49,402 bases of DNA from Lachnospiraceae bacterium (GTDB lineage Bacteria; Bacillota; Clostridia; Lachnospirales; Lachnospiraceae). Below the pieces are notes generated by a model. The model made no database searches. It saw nothing but the letters and a program-made list of their open reading frames with translations, and was not told the DNA's origin. Location: assembly GCA_014804675.1 (NCBI GenBank), contig JAAUZH010000016.1, forward strand, positions 1-49,402, in the 5' to 3' direction. Shown here piece by piece: positions 8,272 through 17,947 of the stretch (its first letter is position 1; each line of letters begins with the position of its first letter). Made by a program: the position numbers and the translations under genes.

Positions 8272-9630
8272 TTACTCTAAATATTCAATATTCCTATCCT
8301 CTACCTTCTCCCGAACATCACTATTTGAATCATATACACACTCCATGCAGATATCTTCCGTCATTATCCCTCTATCTATCATCAGCTGCACAATCCACGC
8401 CCTGCAACAGGAGCATAACGTATGCTCATACAAGTAATACACCGCTTCCACAGGAGCATCGGAATGCTCCTCCAGCCAGTCTAACGCATCGGAAAACACA
8501 CCATGCCATACTGCATCCCGATAACAAACTTTTTGCTCTTTTAATAAATTTAAAATAACCTGATCATCTTCTTTTCTATAATTACAAAACAATATGCCAA
8601 GGGCATATTCTGAACTTCTTTTCTCTCTTATAAGTCCATATGCATATTCCCGCACCCGTTCATCTTTTACCTTTGAAAGCGCTTCCATTGCAGCTTCCCT
8701 TAATGCCTTGTTCTCGTCCTCTGCATACTCTATCAAATATTCTACATCAAGAGGAAATTCCCTCTTATTAAATATCCTCAATAATCCTGCCTGCAAACTT
8801 TTGTCATGCTGCATACTTACAATCGCTTCTGCCAGCTCCTTAACCTGCTCCTCTGTGGCATAGGTGCCAAATATCAGCCTTCTTCCTAAATAAATCATCC
8901 TTTCACTTTTCGTATGGCACTCTTCTATTAACTGTTCCAGTGTAGGAACCTCTGGCTTATGCTTTTTTTCTCTTAACGGTTTTTCAGCTTGTTCTTTTCT
9001 CTCATATACAAAATCACTTAGAGAATCTTCAAATATTCGAATCCCCTTTCGGTCACTTTCCATGATAAACCGTTTCATTTTGTCTTCATCACAGCTATCT
9101 TTACTGGCTGACCAGAACCAGTCAAAACTATAAGGCTCGGATTCATTTTTCCTCTCATAATAATCTGCTAAATCCAAAACAATTCTTTTAAATCCCTCAA
9201 ATCCTTCTAGTGTCACAAGCCATACACACAGCCATTCCAGCTGTTCCCAAGTATCTCTGCCAGTATTTTTTCTTAGCTTTGTATATATATGATCATATTT
9301 ACAAAGCATTGCCTCATGTGCCTTTTTACTTCCATCATCAGCAAAAAGATATAACAAATTTGTCAAATGGTCAAAAAGCCATATATCCGTAATTTTTCCA
9401 GAAAACTTTTCGATTATCTTCTCTTCAAAATATGCATCCTCATAATAGCTTTGCAGCACATACATGTACTGGCTTCTTGTTCCTTCACACTGTGTGTCAT
9501 AGCTGTAATTGTTCAGACATCCTTTTAATACGATATTCCGGAACCTTTCAATATCCCCATTCCTTCGGAATTCTAAAACACACCGTCCCAGTCCCCGCTT
9601 CATGGCATATTCAAATTCTCTTTTATTCAC
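8272..9630 (-). CDS. HEAT-repeat-like hypothetical protein
   Basis: A 452-residue soluble, acidic, helix-rich protein with no signal peptide or membrane segment. The C-terminal half (about residues 260-420) has repeating helix pairs of roughly 30-40 residues with the LREAAMEAL type of pattern, typical of HEAT/ARM-like scaffolds. The N-terminal half is all-alpha but without a recognisable motif. It starts 23 bp after the last antiporter gene with an AGGAGA site about 12 nt before the ATG, so it may be the last gene of the Mrp-type operon. Residues 395-425 carry several Cys (CSCC...) but no clear metal site. I do not recognise a function. Confidence 0.7.
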   Translation of the reverse strand: MNKREFEYAMKRGLGRCVLEFRRNGDIERFRNIVLKGCLNNYSYDTQCEGTRSQYMYVLQSYYEDAYFEEKIIEKFSGKITDIWLFDHLTNLLYLFADDGSKKAHEAMLCKYDHIYTKLRKNTGRDTWEQLEWLCVWLVTLEGFEGFKRIVLDLADYYERKNESEPYSFDWFWSASKDSCDEDKMKRFIMESDRKGIRIFEDSLSDFVYERKEQAEKPLREKKHKPEVPTLEQLIEECHTKSERMIYLGRRLIFGTYATEEQVKELAEAIVSMQHDKSLQAGLLRIFNKREFPLDVEYLIEYAEDENKALREAAMEALSKVKDERVREYAYGLIREKRSSEYALGILFCNYRKEDDQVILNLLKEQKVCYRDAVWHGVFSDALDWLEEHSDAPVEAVYYLYEHTLCSCCRAWIVQLMIDRGIMTEDICMECVYDSNSDVREKVEDRNIEYLE

Positions 9631-9653
9631 AAATATAATTTCTCCTATACCCT

Positions 9654-11501
9654 TTACACCGTCAACAAATAAACAAGCACTGCAAACAGTCCCGCACAGA
9701 ACATCATAAGCCCAAAGGACAGGCTTCTTGTAATAATCCTGTTATTCTCCCGGATCATTGTGTAAAACATAGACATTCTATGCTCATAATTTTTCTCTTT
9801 CCTTGGATTCTCTTTCCAAATAGTCTTATTGAAATATACGATAGTATCATCCAGAAAACTTCCAACTATATGTGTAAATTCATTTCCTTCTGTTAATTTA
9901 TGAGGAAGCGGTTTATCCTTGTATATGGTCTTTCTTAAAAATACAATCAAATAATCCAAAATTCCTTCTAAAATACGGCAGACAAATTTGCATACCGTAC
10001 AAACAACTGTAATAAGCGGACGATACACTTTATTTTCCAAATCCATCCATTTAGGAAGAAAGCTGCCATAACCCTGCTGCTTCTTATATAAGACTCTTGC
10101 CAGAACAAAAATCACAATGCCAATCCCTATTGAAATAAAGCCTCCCTTTAAATTCTCCAGGGAAAAATACTCAGGAACTTCTTTCATTGGCTCCATTCCA
10201 AAAAATCCCATTCCATAATTTCCTATCCTATCCAAAGTAAGTCCGGGCAGCACACCAAACAAAGGCAGTAAACATGCACTAACAGTCAGCACTGCTGCCG
10301 ATTTTTTATTCATATAAACTCCTGCTAACTTATCATAGCTTTTCTGGACTGTCTGATCTTTATTTTTTTCCACAAACAAAATTACATATACTTTTGCCAT
10401 ATAAGCTACTGTAATACCACCGCTTAATAAAAACAACCACTCTGCCCATACAATGCCTGCTTCTACAAGACCTTCATGAAGAAGCGTCTTACTAATATAA
10501 CCGCTGAAAAGAGGAATGCCCCCGATTCCCAGTGCGCCCATCAGATAAATAAACTGCAGCAGCGGTTTTTTCCTTCCAAATCCTTGAATTTCATTTAAGT
10601 CCAGCTTGTGAAGGTTCATAAATACAACGCCTGCCACAAGGAATAAGACCAGCTTAAACAAAGAATGATTTACCATATGAAGAATTGTGCCCTTTACAGC
10701 AAGGGCGCCTTCCTCCCCTAAAATACAAACTGTTGACAGTCCTGTCAGGATAAAACCAATTTGGGAAACAGAAGAACAGGCAAGCACTTCTTTTAGATTA
10801 TGGGAATTTAATGCCAGAATGCCTCCCAATACCATTGTAATGACTGCAAAAACCAAAAGTCCTCTTCCATAATTGCCATTATTCTTAAAAATACTAACGC
10901 TTACCCAGATAGCTCCAAAAATTCCGGTTTTGGTTAAAATACCGGAAAGCAATGCGCTGGTAGGAGCCGGTGCTACCGGATGGGCCTTTGGCAGCCATAT
11001 ATGGAGAGGAAAAGCGCCTGCTTTTGCCAAAAAACCAATTAACAGACAAAAACCAGCTCCATACAAAAAGGCTTGATTGCCAATACCTGTATCACTAATG
11101 CCTGCTGCCTGTAATAAAAATAATCCCATCAGCATTACCATGCCGCCAATGACAGCAATAGCAAGATAAGTCTCTCCTGCCCGCAAAGATTCTTTTCTCT
11201 CATCATATGCCACCCACACATAAGAAGTAAGGGACATGATTTCAAAAAATATAAATAATGTAAAAAGGTCCGCTGATAAAAACACTCCTACTGTTGCCAG
11301 AAAGGTTATAAAAAAGGAAACATAATATCGCTTTTGATTGGCATAATGCTTCATGTATTCCAAAGAGAATACACCTGTCACCGCCCACATAAAAAAGGCG
11401 ATGATAACATAAATAGTCCGAAGGCCTCCAAAGGAAAAGTGAAGTCCATAGCCGCATACTTCTGATATGGAAATCAAATCATCTGCTAAAATACAATTCA
11501 T
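9654..11501 (-). CDS. NuoL/HyfB-like antiporter subunit with C-terminal extension
   Basis: A membrane protein of about 615 residues of the proton-conducting NuoL/M/N-MrpA/D family. It keeps the key charged residues: Glu in FFEIMSL (helix 5 region), Lys in LAKAGAFPLHIWLP (helix 7) and Lys in ILTKTGIFG. About 14 core helices are followed by an extension of about 130 residues that contains a long amphipathic stretch and a final membrane helix, reminiscent of the NuoL lateral helix. A TTG two codons upstream (11507) is too close to the GGAGGG ribosome site, so the ATG at 11501 is preferred. It is the last of four tandem paralogues downstream of mrpC. Confidence 0.85.
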   Translation of the reverse strand: MNCILADDLISISEVCGYGLHFSFGGLRTIYVIIAFFMWAVTGVFSLEYMKHYANQKRYYVSFFITFLATVGVFLSADLFTLFIFFEIMSLTSYVWVAYDERKESLRAGETYLAIAVIGGMVMLMGLFLLQAAGISDTGIGNQAFLYGAGFCLLIGFLAKAGAFPLHIWLPKAHPVAPAPTSALLSGILTKTGIFGAIWVSVSIFKNNGNYGRGLLVFAVITMVLGGILALNSHNLKEVLACSSVSQIGFILTGLSTVCILGEEGALAVKGTILHMVNHSLFKLVLFLVAGVVFMNLHKLDLNEIQGFGRKKPLLQFIYLMGALGIGGIPLFSGYISKTLLHEGLVEAGIVWAEWLFLLSGGITVAYMAKVYVILFVEKNKDQTVQKSYDKLAGVYMNKKSAAVLTVSACLLPLFGVLPGLTLDRIGNYGMGFFGMEPMKEVPEYFSLENLKGGFISIGIGIVIFVLARVLYKKQQGYGSFLPKWMDLENKVYRPLITVVCTVCKFVCRILEGILDYLIVFLRKTIYKDKPLPHKLTEGNEFTHIVGSFLDDTIVYFNKTIWKENPRKEKNYEHRMSMFYTMIRENNRIITRSLSFGLMMFCAGLFAVLVYLLTV

Positions 11502-11517
11502 GCTCAAACTCCCTCCT

Positions 11518-12993
11518 TTAAAATTTCCCTGCTGCTATATCTGTAAAAATATTCAGCACAGAACCAGAATACAATCCAAAATAAAACATAGCAATCACAA
11601 ATAAACACAAAGGCAGCATCATAAGCCAGTTAGGATCTTTTACATCCTTTATGGAATCATAAGAAAAACCTGCTTCCGGAAAGAATGCCCTGATAATGAT
11701 AGAAAACATATAAGTAGCTGTCAACAGGGCAGAAATCAATAATGCTCCGATACCAAAATAAGCCAATATATTTCCACTATCTACAGCAGCAGATGCCAGA
11801 TTAAATTTACTGATAAATCCACATAAACCCGGTACACCCATTAAAGCCAGGGCAGATACCGTAAAGATGGCAAACACTTTAGGCATTTTCTTTCCAAGCC
11901 CCTCTAATTCATACACATAAGTTTTCTCTGTTTTATATATAACTGCTCCTGCACAAAAAAAGGAACATATCTTCATAATGCCATGGAACACCATATGGCT
12001 TAAAGCCCCAACTAATCCAAGCGGGGTCATGATGGTAACTCCAAATAAAATGTAACTTAAATTACTAATGGTCGAGTACGCAAGCCTTCTTTTCAGATGT
12101 CTTTCCTTTACCGCCATACTACAGCCATATACAATCGTAATCATAGCTACTGCCATCACTACATTTTGTGCCCAGGTTCCTCTTAGGAAATCTGTGCCAA
12201 AGCAATAATAGGTAAGGCGCATAATGGCAAATGCTCCGGATTTTACTACCGCCACCGCATGAAGCAGGGCTGTCACAGGAGTTGGCGCCACACCTGCCTG
12301 AGGAAGCCATGAATTAAAGGGACAAAGAGCCGCCTTTACACCAAATCCAAAAAATGCAAACACATAAATCAACAACAGTATATTCACCCTTGTTCCAATT
12401 CTGGCCAGATTTAAGGTTCCTCCTAATACAAAACCTTCTCCAGTTCCGTAAACAATCATGAATATGACAGCTACAAAAGCAAAGGCTGCCCCTCCTAAAG
12501 AATAGTACAAATACTTTCTGGCTGCCAACACCGCTTCTCTGGTCAATGTGTGCAGCACCAAGGGAAACGTTACCAAGGTCAACAGCTCATAAAAGAAATA
12601 CATGGTAATCAGATTGCCGCTTAAAGCAATACCAAGAGTGACACCATAGGTAACCGTATAAAAAAGGAAGAAAATCCTTTCATGGTTTTCATGCTTCATA
12701 TATTCAAATGCATATAAGGTGGCAAGGGGCCATAGAGAAGAAACCAGCGCTGCAAATACACTGCCAAGCCCGTCTAATTGAAAACTGATTGTTAAATCTC
12801 CTGTAAAATGCATAAGAGTAAAAGAAGCTTCCGGCCTGTTCATTAAAATACTAAAAACCAGTATGGAATTGATTACTACCACTGTCTCAATAAAAATAAG
12901 CCTGTGATTTCTCTTCTTAAAAGGAATCAGAGGAACCAATACGCCGCCTGCAATGGGAAGCAATATTACAATAAGCATCATAATTGCATTCAT
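11518..12993 (-). CDS. Antiporter-like subunit (MrpA/MrpD/NuoM family)
   Basis: A 491-residue proton-conducting membrane subunit with about 14 helices. Conserved charged positions are visible: Glu in FYELLTL, Lys in GVKAALCPFNSWLP, and Lys in AVVKSGAF. It belongs to the antiporter module that exchanges Na+ or K+ for H+, or couples ion flow, in Mrp and complex I-like machines. Start and stop lie 10-15 bp from the flanking paralogues, and a GGGAGGGG site precedes the ATG. It is more similar by eye to the upstream 499-residue paralogue than to the other two, suggesting duplication. Confidence 0.88.
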   Translation of the reverse strand: MNAIMMLIVILLPIAGGVLVPLIPFKKRNHRLIFIETVVVINSILVFSILMNRPEASFTLMHFTGDLTISFQLDGLGSVFAALVSSLWPLATLYAFEYMKHENHERIFFLFYTVTYGVTLGIALSGNLITMYFFYELLTLVTFPLVLHTLTREAVLAARKYLYYSLGGAAFAFVAVIFMIVYGTGEGFVLGGTLNLARIGTRVNILLLIYVFAFFGFGVKAALCPFNSWLPQAGVAPTPVTALLHAVAVVKSGAFAIMRLTYYCFGTDFLRGTWAQNVVMAVAMITIVYGCSMAVKERHLKRRLAYSTISNLSYILFGVTIMTPLGLVGALSHMVFHGIMKICSFFCAGAVIYKTEKTYVYELEGLGKKMPKVFAIFTVSALALMGVPGLCGFISKFNLASAAVDSGNILAYFGIGALLISALLTATYMFSIIIRAFFPEAGFSYDSIKDVKDPNWLMMLPLCLFVIAMFYFGLYSGSVLNIFTDIAAGKF

Positions 12994-13008
12994 TCTAACC
13001 CCTCCCTT

Positions 13009-14508
13009 CTACATAAGTTGACTGATAAGCCCGATAAAATATTGTATGAACCGAATAAGTGGATTTGGAAACAATCCAATGAGTACAGACAATCCGGTAA
13101 GTATCAAAATAGGAAACAACATATATTTATCCGGTTCACACTTTTTCAAAGAATTTCCATCAAAATCCTCACCGGGTAAAAATCCCTGAATGGAAACCGG
13201 AAGCAGATACCCTGCTGTCAATATTGCACTGATTAACAACACAATAGGACCTGCAATAGAAAATACTTTTATTCCACTGTTTAAGGCGCCTGTGGCCAAA
13301 TACCATTTACTGATAAAGCCTCCTGTAGGAGGAATGCCAATGAGCCCAAGAGAAGCAATGGTATAACACCACATTGTAACAGGCATCCTTTTACCGATTC
13401 CCCGAAGCTCATCCACTTTTGTACATCCTGTTTGAACTATAATAGCTCCCGCCACAAGGAACAAAGTACATTTAATCAAGGCATGAGCTGTAACATGTAA
13501 TAAAGAACCTGTCATGCTTACAGGATTTAAAAGAGCCAAGCCAAATATAATATAAGAAACCTGACTGACGGTAGAGTAAGCAAGCCGCTTTTTTAACACC
13601 TTTTCTCCAAAAGCAAGCATAGAACCTAAAAATACAGTAAGTAAAGATAAGGTCAGCCATGCAGTCTGCACCCAGGTACCCCGGATAAAATCAGCTCCTA
13701 TAATATAATAGACAACCCGGATCATGGCAAATACTCCACACTTTACAATTATGGCGGATAGTACCGCACTGGCAGGTGCAGGTGCAGCCGGATGGGCTGT
13801 TGGCAGCCATCCATGAACGGGAAACATACCCGCTTTTACGCCAAAACCTATCAGCATAAGAAAAGTAATCAATAAAAACAAAGACTTATTTTCCTGTGCC
13901 AAACTGCTTAAAGTTCCTCCCCAGGTAAAGGATAATGTATTTCCGTATTTTATAATAAAATAAATTCCGAACAATGCCATATATGCACCAAAGAAAGAAT
14001 ACAGCATATATTTCATTGCTGCCATAATCGCCTCTTTTGACTGATTGTGAAGAACAAGAGGAAAAGAGCACAAGGTCATGAGCTCATAAAAAGCATACAT
14101 AGTAATCAGATTTCCGGAAAAACCGATTCCAATCAACACTCCGTACAATATCAGATAAAAGGCAAAATAACGTTTTTCATTTTTTTCATGCTTCATATAA
14201 GAAAAAGCAAAAAAACCACTGCATATCCATACAATCGTTACAATAAGAGCAAACAGCTTCCCAAGCCCATCCGCCCGAAGTATAATAGGAAGCTTTGAAT
14301 GAATGGTAAATAACGTAACCATTTCCTCTGCAGTAAAAATTGCATTTAATACAGAAAGTCCACTGGCGATAAGTCCAAATCCCGTACATATGCTATAAAG
14401 ATTTCTTTTTTCTACTTCTCTTAGATTTTTTCTTTTTTCTGGCTCCGGCAGAAGCATAAGTATGCCCGTGACGATGGGAACCAATATTGGCAATAGTAAT
14501 GTATACAT
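13009..14508 (-). CDS. Antiporter-like subunit (MrpA/MrpD/NuoM family)
   Basis: A 499-residue, roughly 14-helix subunit of the proton-conducting family. The Glu in FYELMTL, Lys in GVKAGMFPVHGWLP and Lys in IIVKCGVF are all retained, so it looks able to translocate ions. A TAGGAGG site lies about 7 nt before the ATG. It is the second of four tandem family members after mrpC. Its charged loop after helix 1 (EPEKRKNLREVEKR) is unusual among the four. Confidence 0.88.
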   Translation of the reverse strand: MYTLLLPILVPIVTGILMLLPEPEKRKNLREVEKRNLYSICTGFGLIASGLSVLNAIFTAEEMVTLFTIHSKLPIILRADGLGKLFALIVTIVWICSGFFAFSYMKHEKNEKRYFAFYLILYGVLIGIGFSGNLITMYAFYELMTLCSFPLVLHNQSKEAIMAAMKYMLYSFFGAYMALFGIYFIIKYGNTLSFTWGGTLSSLAQENKSLFLLITFLMLIGFGVKAGMFPVHGWLPTAHPAAPAPASAVLSAIIVKCGVFAMIRVVYYIIGADFIRGTWVQTAWLTLSLLTVFLGSMLAFGEKVLKKRLAYSTVSQVSYIIFGLALLNPVSMTGSLLHVTAHALIKCTLFLVAGAIIVQTGCTKVDELRGIGKRMPVTMWCYTIASLGLIGIPPTGGFISKWYLATGALNSGIKVFSIAGPIVLLISAILTAGYLLPVSIQGFLPGEDFDGNSLKKCEPDKYMLFPILILTGLSVLIGLFPNPLIRFIQYFIGLISQLM

Positions 14509-14519
14509 TTCTTATCCTC

Positions 14520-16013
14520 CTAGCTAAACATTTTAAGCCCTGTCTGGATCATATTGACAATAGGTGTGGAGCACATTCCAAGAACAATGTTCAATATCAC
14601 AAAGCAAACCAAAGCCCCTGCATATCCAAAACTTTTCTTAACAGGTATACTGTCGTATTGGGATTTTACAGGAGTATAAATACGAATTACCGTCTTCATA
14701 AAATAAATTGCATTTAATATAGTACTGATACCCAGACAGATTAAAGTGGGCAGCATTTTATAAGGAGTATTTTGCACACAGGCAGTCCCAAATAGCAATT
14801 TACTGATAAAACCGGAAAAACCCGGAACTCCTACCATGGAAAGAGAACCTACCGTAAAAGCAATTCCTGCAATCTTATTCCGGTATGCAGCTCCTGTCAA
14901 ATCAATGAATTTCTTGCTCTTTCCGGAAGCATCCGTAAGTCCTACAGCCGCAATAAATAAAAGGCTTTTCGTAGCTGCATGGGATAATATATGATAAACG
15001 CTTGCTGTCACTCCTTCCATCGTTCCAAGACCAATACCCATATAAATATATCCAATCTGGGCTACAGAGGAAAAAGCTATCATCCTTCTGATATCATTTT
15101 CATGGATAGCGCTTAAGGAACCCATAATCATGCCGCATAAGCCAAACAAGAATAAAATATGAATGACCTTGCTGTTTAAAATGACCTGCCAGCCGATTAC
15201 CCGATAGCAGATTTTAATCAACAGAAAAATATATCCCTTTGACACAAGGCTGGACAATATGGCAGCGCTTGATGCGGTAGAATATCCATAAGCATTTGGA
15301 AGCCATGAGTGGAAAGGAAACAAAGCGCTTTTAATGGCAAGCCCCACACAGATAAAGGCAATTGCCACCACTAAAGGCACATGATATTTGCCCGTTATCC
15401 ATATAAGCATTACAGAACTTTTTATGTTGCTCATAAGTAAATGTCCCGTACAGTCATACAAAATACAAATACCCAAAAGCAATAAGCCGGAGCCCAGCAG
15501 GCTCATGATCATATACCGGATAGCTGCTTCAAAGGTATGCCCATTCTGACGGATCATAATCAGCCCACAGGCAGCAATCGTATTGATTTCCACAAATACA
15601 TAAGCAGTAAATAAGTCATTTGTATAAATTAAAGCAAGCAAGGAGCTTAATAAAAGATTGACCAAAATATAATACAGATTCTGCTTGCCTGGTGCAATTT
15701 CATTCTCCAGATGCCTGCGGCCTCCTATTAAGGACAAGAGCATAATCACACAAAAGAACAGAGCCATTAAAGCTTCTAATACTCCGGCCCTGATTTCATT
15801 TCCCCAGGGTGCCGGAAAATGTCCCATCATAAACGTATAGCTTTTCTGTGTCTGCAGCAAATAACCAAGAAGAACTATGGACATAATCGTAATAACAGAA
15901 ATAACAAAAGCATTTATTCTCTTAGCCCATTTTCCATTTAACATAGAAGTAATCGTTCCGGAAAACAGGGACAATAAAATAGAAAAGAAGGGAATATTCT
16001 GTACAAAATCCAT
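14520..16013 (-). CDS. mrpD: Antiporter subunit MrpD-like
   Basis: A 497-residue membrane subunit of the Mrp cation/proton antiporter family. Conserved features are Glu in FVEINTIA, Lys in LAIKSALFPFHSWLP and Lys in LVSKGYIF. Its position directly after mrpC (stop and start about 1 bp apart) is the standard place of mrpD, which is why I use that name for this one of the four paralogues. An AAGGAGG site precedes the ATG. In Mrp complexes MrpD pairs with MrpA. No full-length MrpA exists here: its C-terminal parts are encoded as separate small genes upstream. Confidence 0.88.
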   Translation of the reverse strand: MDFVQNIPFFSILLSLFSGTITSMLNGKWAKRINAFVISVITIMSIVLLGYLLQTQKSYTFMMGHFPAPWGNEIRAGVLEALMALFFCVIMLLSLIGGRRHLENEIAPGKQNLYYILVNLLLSSLLALIYTNDLFTAYVFVEINTIAACGLIMIRQNGHTFEAAIRYMIMSLLGSGLLLLGICILYDCTGHLLMSNIKSSVMLIWITGKYHVPLVVAIAFICVGLAIKSALFPFHSWLPNAYGYSTASSAAILSSLVSKGYIFLLIKICYRVIGWQVILNSKVIHILFLFGLCGMIMGSLSAIHENDIRRMIAFSSVAQIGYIYMGIGLGTMEGVTASVYHILSHAATKSLLFIAAVGLTDASGKSKKFIDLTGAAYRNKIAGIAFTVGSLSMVGVPGFSGFISKLLFGTACVQNTPYKMLPTLICLGISTILNAIYFMKTVIRIYTPVKSQYDSIPVKKSFGYAGALVCFVILNIVLGMCSTPIVNMIQTGLKMFS

Positions 16014-16014
16014 G

Positions 16015-16395
16015 TTAATTTTCCTCCTTTTTCAGCAAAATGGAAATCTCATCCAAATTTAATGTATGATATCTTCGATACAAACGAATGGTCAAAGACA
16101 ACATCAGGGCAGAAACCGATACGGAAACCACGATTCCTGTAAGTACCAGACCTCCCGGTATGGGATTGATGTAAGCTTCTACTTCCTGTATTCCATCTAC
16201 CACAATAGGGGCTGCTCTTCCCTGAATATATCCTTTTAGCGCTAAAAATAAATAAGTTGCCGTATCCATAATATTTAGTCCGATTATTTTCTTAATTAGG
16301 TTTTTTTGCAAAAGAAGGTTGGTAAATCCAATGGCAAATAAAATCATAGATATTGCCTCACCATGATTTGCAAGCAAATTCATTCCGAATCTCAT
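16015..16395 (-). CDS. mrpC: Mrp antiporter subunit C (NuoK-like)
   Basis: A 126-residue protein with three membrane helices, matching the NuoK/MrpC family: GLNIMDTATYLFL in helix 2 and a PIPGGLVLTGIVVSVS stretch in helix 3. It is a small structural subunit between the antiporter subunits. An upstream start at 16449 is possible, but an ideal AAAGGAGG site sits 7 nt before the ATG at 16395, so this start is used. It begins 1 bp after the stop of the MrpB-fusion gene, and its ribosome site lies inside that gene. Confidence 0.9.
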   Translation of the reverse strand: MRFGMNLLANHGEAISMILFAIGFTNLLLQKNLIKKIIGLNIMDTATYLFLALKGYIQGRAAPIVVDGIQEVEAYINPIPGGLVLTGIVVSVSVSALMLSLTIRLYRRYHTLNLDEISILLKKEEN

Positions 16396-16396
16396 A

Positions 16397-17365
16397 TTAA
16401 AAACCTCCTTTACGAAACAAAGCATAGAAAGCATACATAGTACATGCAACTACTAATCCTACACAAATGTTCAAAGGCAGAATCAAGCCGCTGCTTAATA
16501 TAGCTCCAGGCGTTCCAAGAGGAATGCCGCTTTCCAAATGATTAGCTCCTGTAAAAAAGGAATAACTCTTTGCAAGGCAATAAAAAGATAAGGAACAAAA
16601 ACAGATTATCTTATAAGTTTTTTCTGTAAAAAATCGTTCTGTCTTTTCAAATCCAAAGGCATTTAAATAAAGAATCAACCCTGCTCCAATAATGGCTCCT
16701 CCGGAAAATCCTCCACCCGGTGAAAGATGTCCGTTCAAAATTACATAAATACCAAATATAATAATGAGAGGCACAATAATAACTGCAATTACCTGCAGAA
16801 TCGCATCATTTTTCGGCTCATAATTCCTATCATTTGCTTCTTCCCTGTCTTTTTCCTTTCCCTTTTCATCTTTATCAATCCTAAGAAGAATAAATACAGT
16901 AATAGTAGCAATGAAAAGAACATGAGATTCTCCCAATGTATCAAAAGCACGATAATCTAAAATCATACCTGTAACAATGTTTACTGCGCCTGTTTCCTGC
17001 AATCCATTTTCAATATATCTGGCAACTACTTCATTTTCATTTGGATTTCCCGGATTCCCTGTTTTTGGAGAATAAGAAACCATTAAAAGCAGAACAAAGG
17101 TCAGAGCAAGGCAGAAAATAACAGATATAATCCCATAAACAACCTTAAAAAACTTAATTTCTTTATTATGATCGATATCATAGACCTTATTCATGATTTC
17201 TTCTTTTTCCCGCATCAGCTCTTCTGCAGACCTGCTATCCTTATAAGGATGTCCAGCCTCCATTTCTACTTCTCCCAAAAAAGGATCCTTCTCACCCCGA
17301 TACCAGCGGAAAAAACTATAAGCCTTTGTCTTTTTATAACTCTGCACATCTTTTAATCTACTCAT
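16397..17365 (-). CDS. Fusion of MbhE-like (MrpA C-terminal) and MrpB domains
   Basis: A 322-residue membrane protein. Residues 1-65 are a charged cytoplasmic extension I do not recognise. Residues 65-165 match the MbhE-type segment, which in Mrp systems is the extreme C-terminus of MrpA: a helix, an external loop with NIVTGMILDYRAFDTLGE, and another helix. A short charged linker follows. The remainder is MrpB, with the diagnostic HLSPGGGFSGGAI motif and a GIPLGTPGAILSSG stretch. The start at 17365 has a GGAAAGGAG site and overlaps the MbhD-like stop by 8 bp. An ATG 11 codons earlier lacks such a site. In most genomes these two modules are separate genes. Confidence 0.85.
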   Translation of the reverse strand: MSRLKDVQSYKKTKAYSFFRWYRGEKDPFLGEVEMEAGHPYKDSRSAEELMREKEEIMNKVYDIDHNKEIKFFKVVYGIISVIFCLALTFVLLLMVSYSPKTGNPGNPNENEVVARYIENGLQETGAVNIVTGMILDYRAFDTLGESHVLFIATITVFILLRIDKDEKGKEKDREEANDRNYEPKNDAILQVIAVIIVPLIIIFGIYVILNGHLSPGGGFSGGAIIGAGLILYLNAFGFEKTERFFTEKTYKIICFCSLSFYCLAKSYSFFTGANHLESGIPLGTPGAILSSGLILPLNICVGLVVACTMYAFYALFRKGGF

Positions 17366-17621
17366 CTTTTTCTCCTTTCCTCTGTTCATCAATAGCATGA
17401 ATCTTCTTTAAAGTGACAAAAAAAAGCACGGAAGTGACTCCTGCCCCTACTGCTGCTTCCGTAATGGCAAGATCCGGAGATTCCAACAAAATCCAGATGA
17501 TAGACATGACCAGGCTATAAGACATAAAAATCAATAGTGAATTTAAAAGATTTTTTGAAAAACTTACTGCAATAGCACAGATTACCAAAAATCCCAGCAA
17601 AATATACATAAGCCATTCCAT
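17358..17621 (-). CDS. MbhD-like subunit (DUF4040)
   Basis: An 87-residue protein with three membrane helices and the ESPDLAITEAAVGAG motif characteristic of MbhD/DUF4040, the segment that forms part of the MrpA C-terminus or an independent subunit in Mbh-type complexes. It lies at the interface between antiporter subunits. Its ATG shares a base with the mrpG stop (taATG), and its stop overlaps the next gene, so it is tightly coupled. Confidence 0.9.
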   Translation of the reverse strand: MEWLMYILLGFLVICAIAVSFSKNLLNSLLIFMSYSLVMSIIWILLESPDLAITEAAVGAGVTSVLFFVTLKKIHAIDEQRKGEKDE

Positions 17622-17947
17622 TATCTTTCTATCCTCCCATATTTATCTTCTGATTCATTAGTAGTTACCTCCAGTCTGGCAATCAAATGAGAAGATACTG
17701 GAGATGCGCACCATAAAAATACAATAATCAGAGCCATCTTACAAGTAGTGAAATTCAATCCGTTCATTATCATAAGTCCAATTAAGGATAATAAGATTCC
17801 AAGTGTATCCCCTGTTGCTGCTGCGTGCATCCGGTCCAATACATATTTTAATTTGTAAATACTGAGTACCTCCACAAAAAAAGTAAAAAGACCGGCAATT
17901 AAAAAGACGGTACCTATCAAAAACCGGACCCATTCAAATATTTCCAT
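17621..17947 (-). CDS. mrpG: Mrp antiporter subunit G
   Basis: A 108-residue, three-helix subunit of the MrpG/MnhG/MbhC family. The typical pattern YVLDRMHAAATGDTLG is present between helices 1 and 2, followed by PVSSHLIAR near the end. It is needed for assembly and activity of Mrp antiporters. An AAGGAGG site lies before the ATG, and the gene overlaps the end of mrpF by 14 bp. Confidence 0.92.
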   Translation of the reverse strand: MEIFEWVRFLIGTVFLIAGLFTFFVEVLSIYKLKYVLDRMHAAATGDTLGILLSLIGLMIMNGLNFTTCKMALIIVFLWCASPVSSHLIARLEVTTNESEDKYGRIER

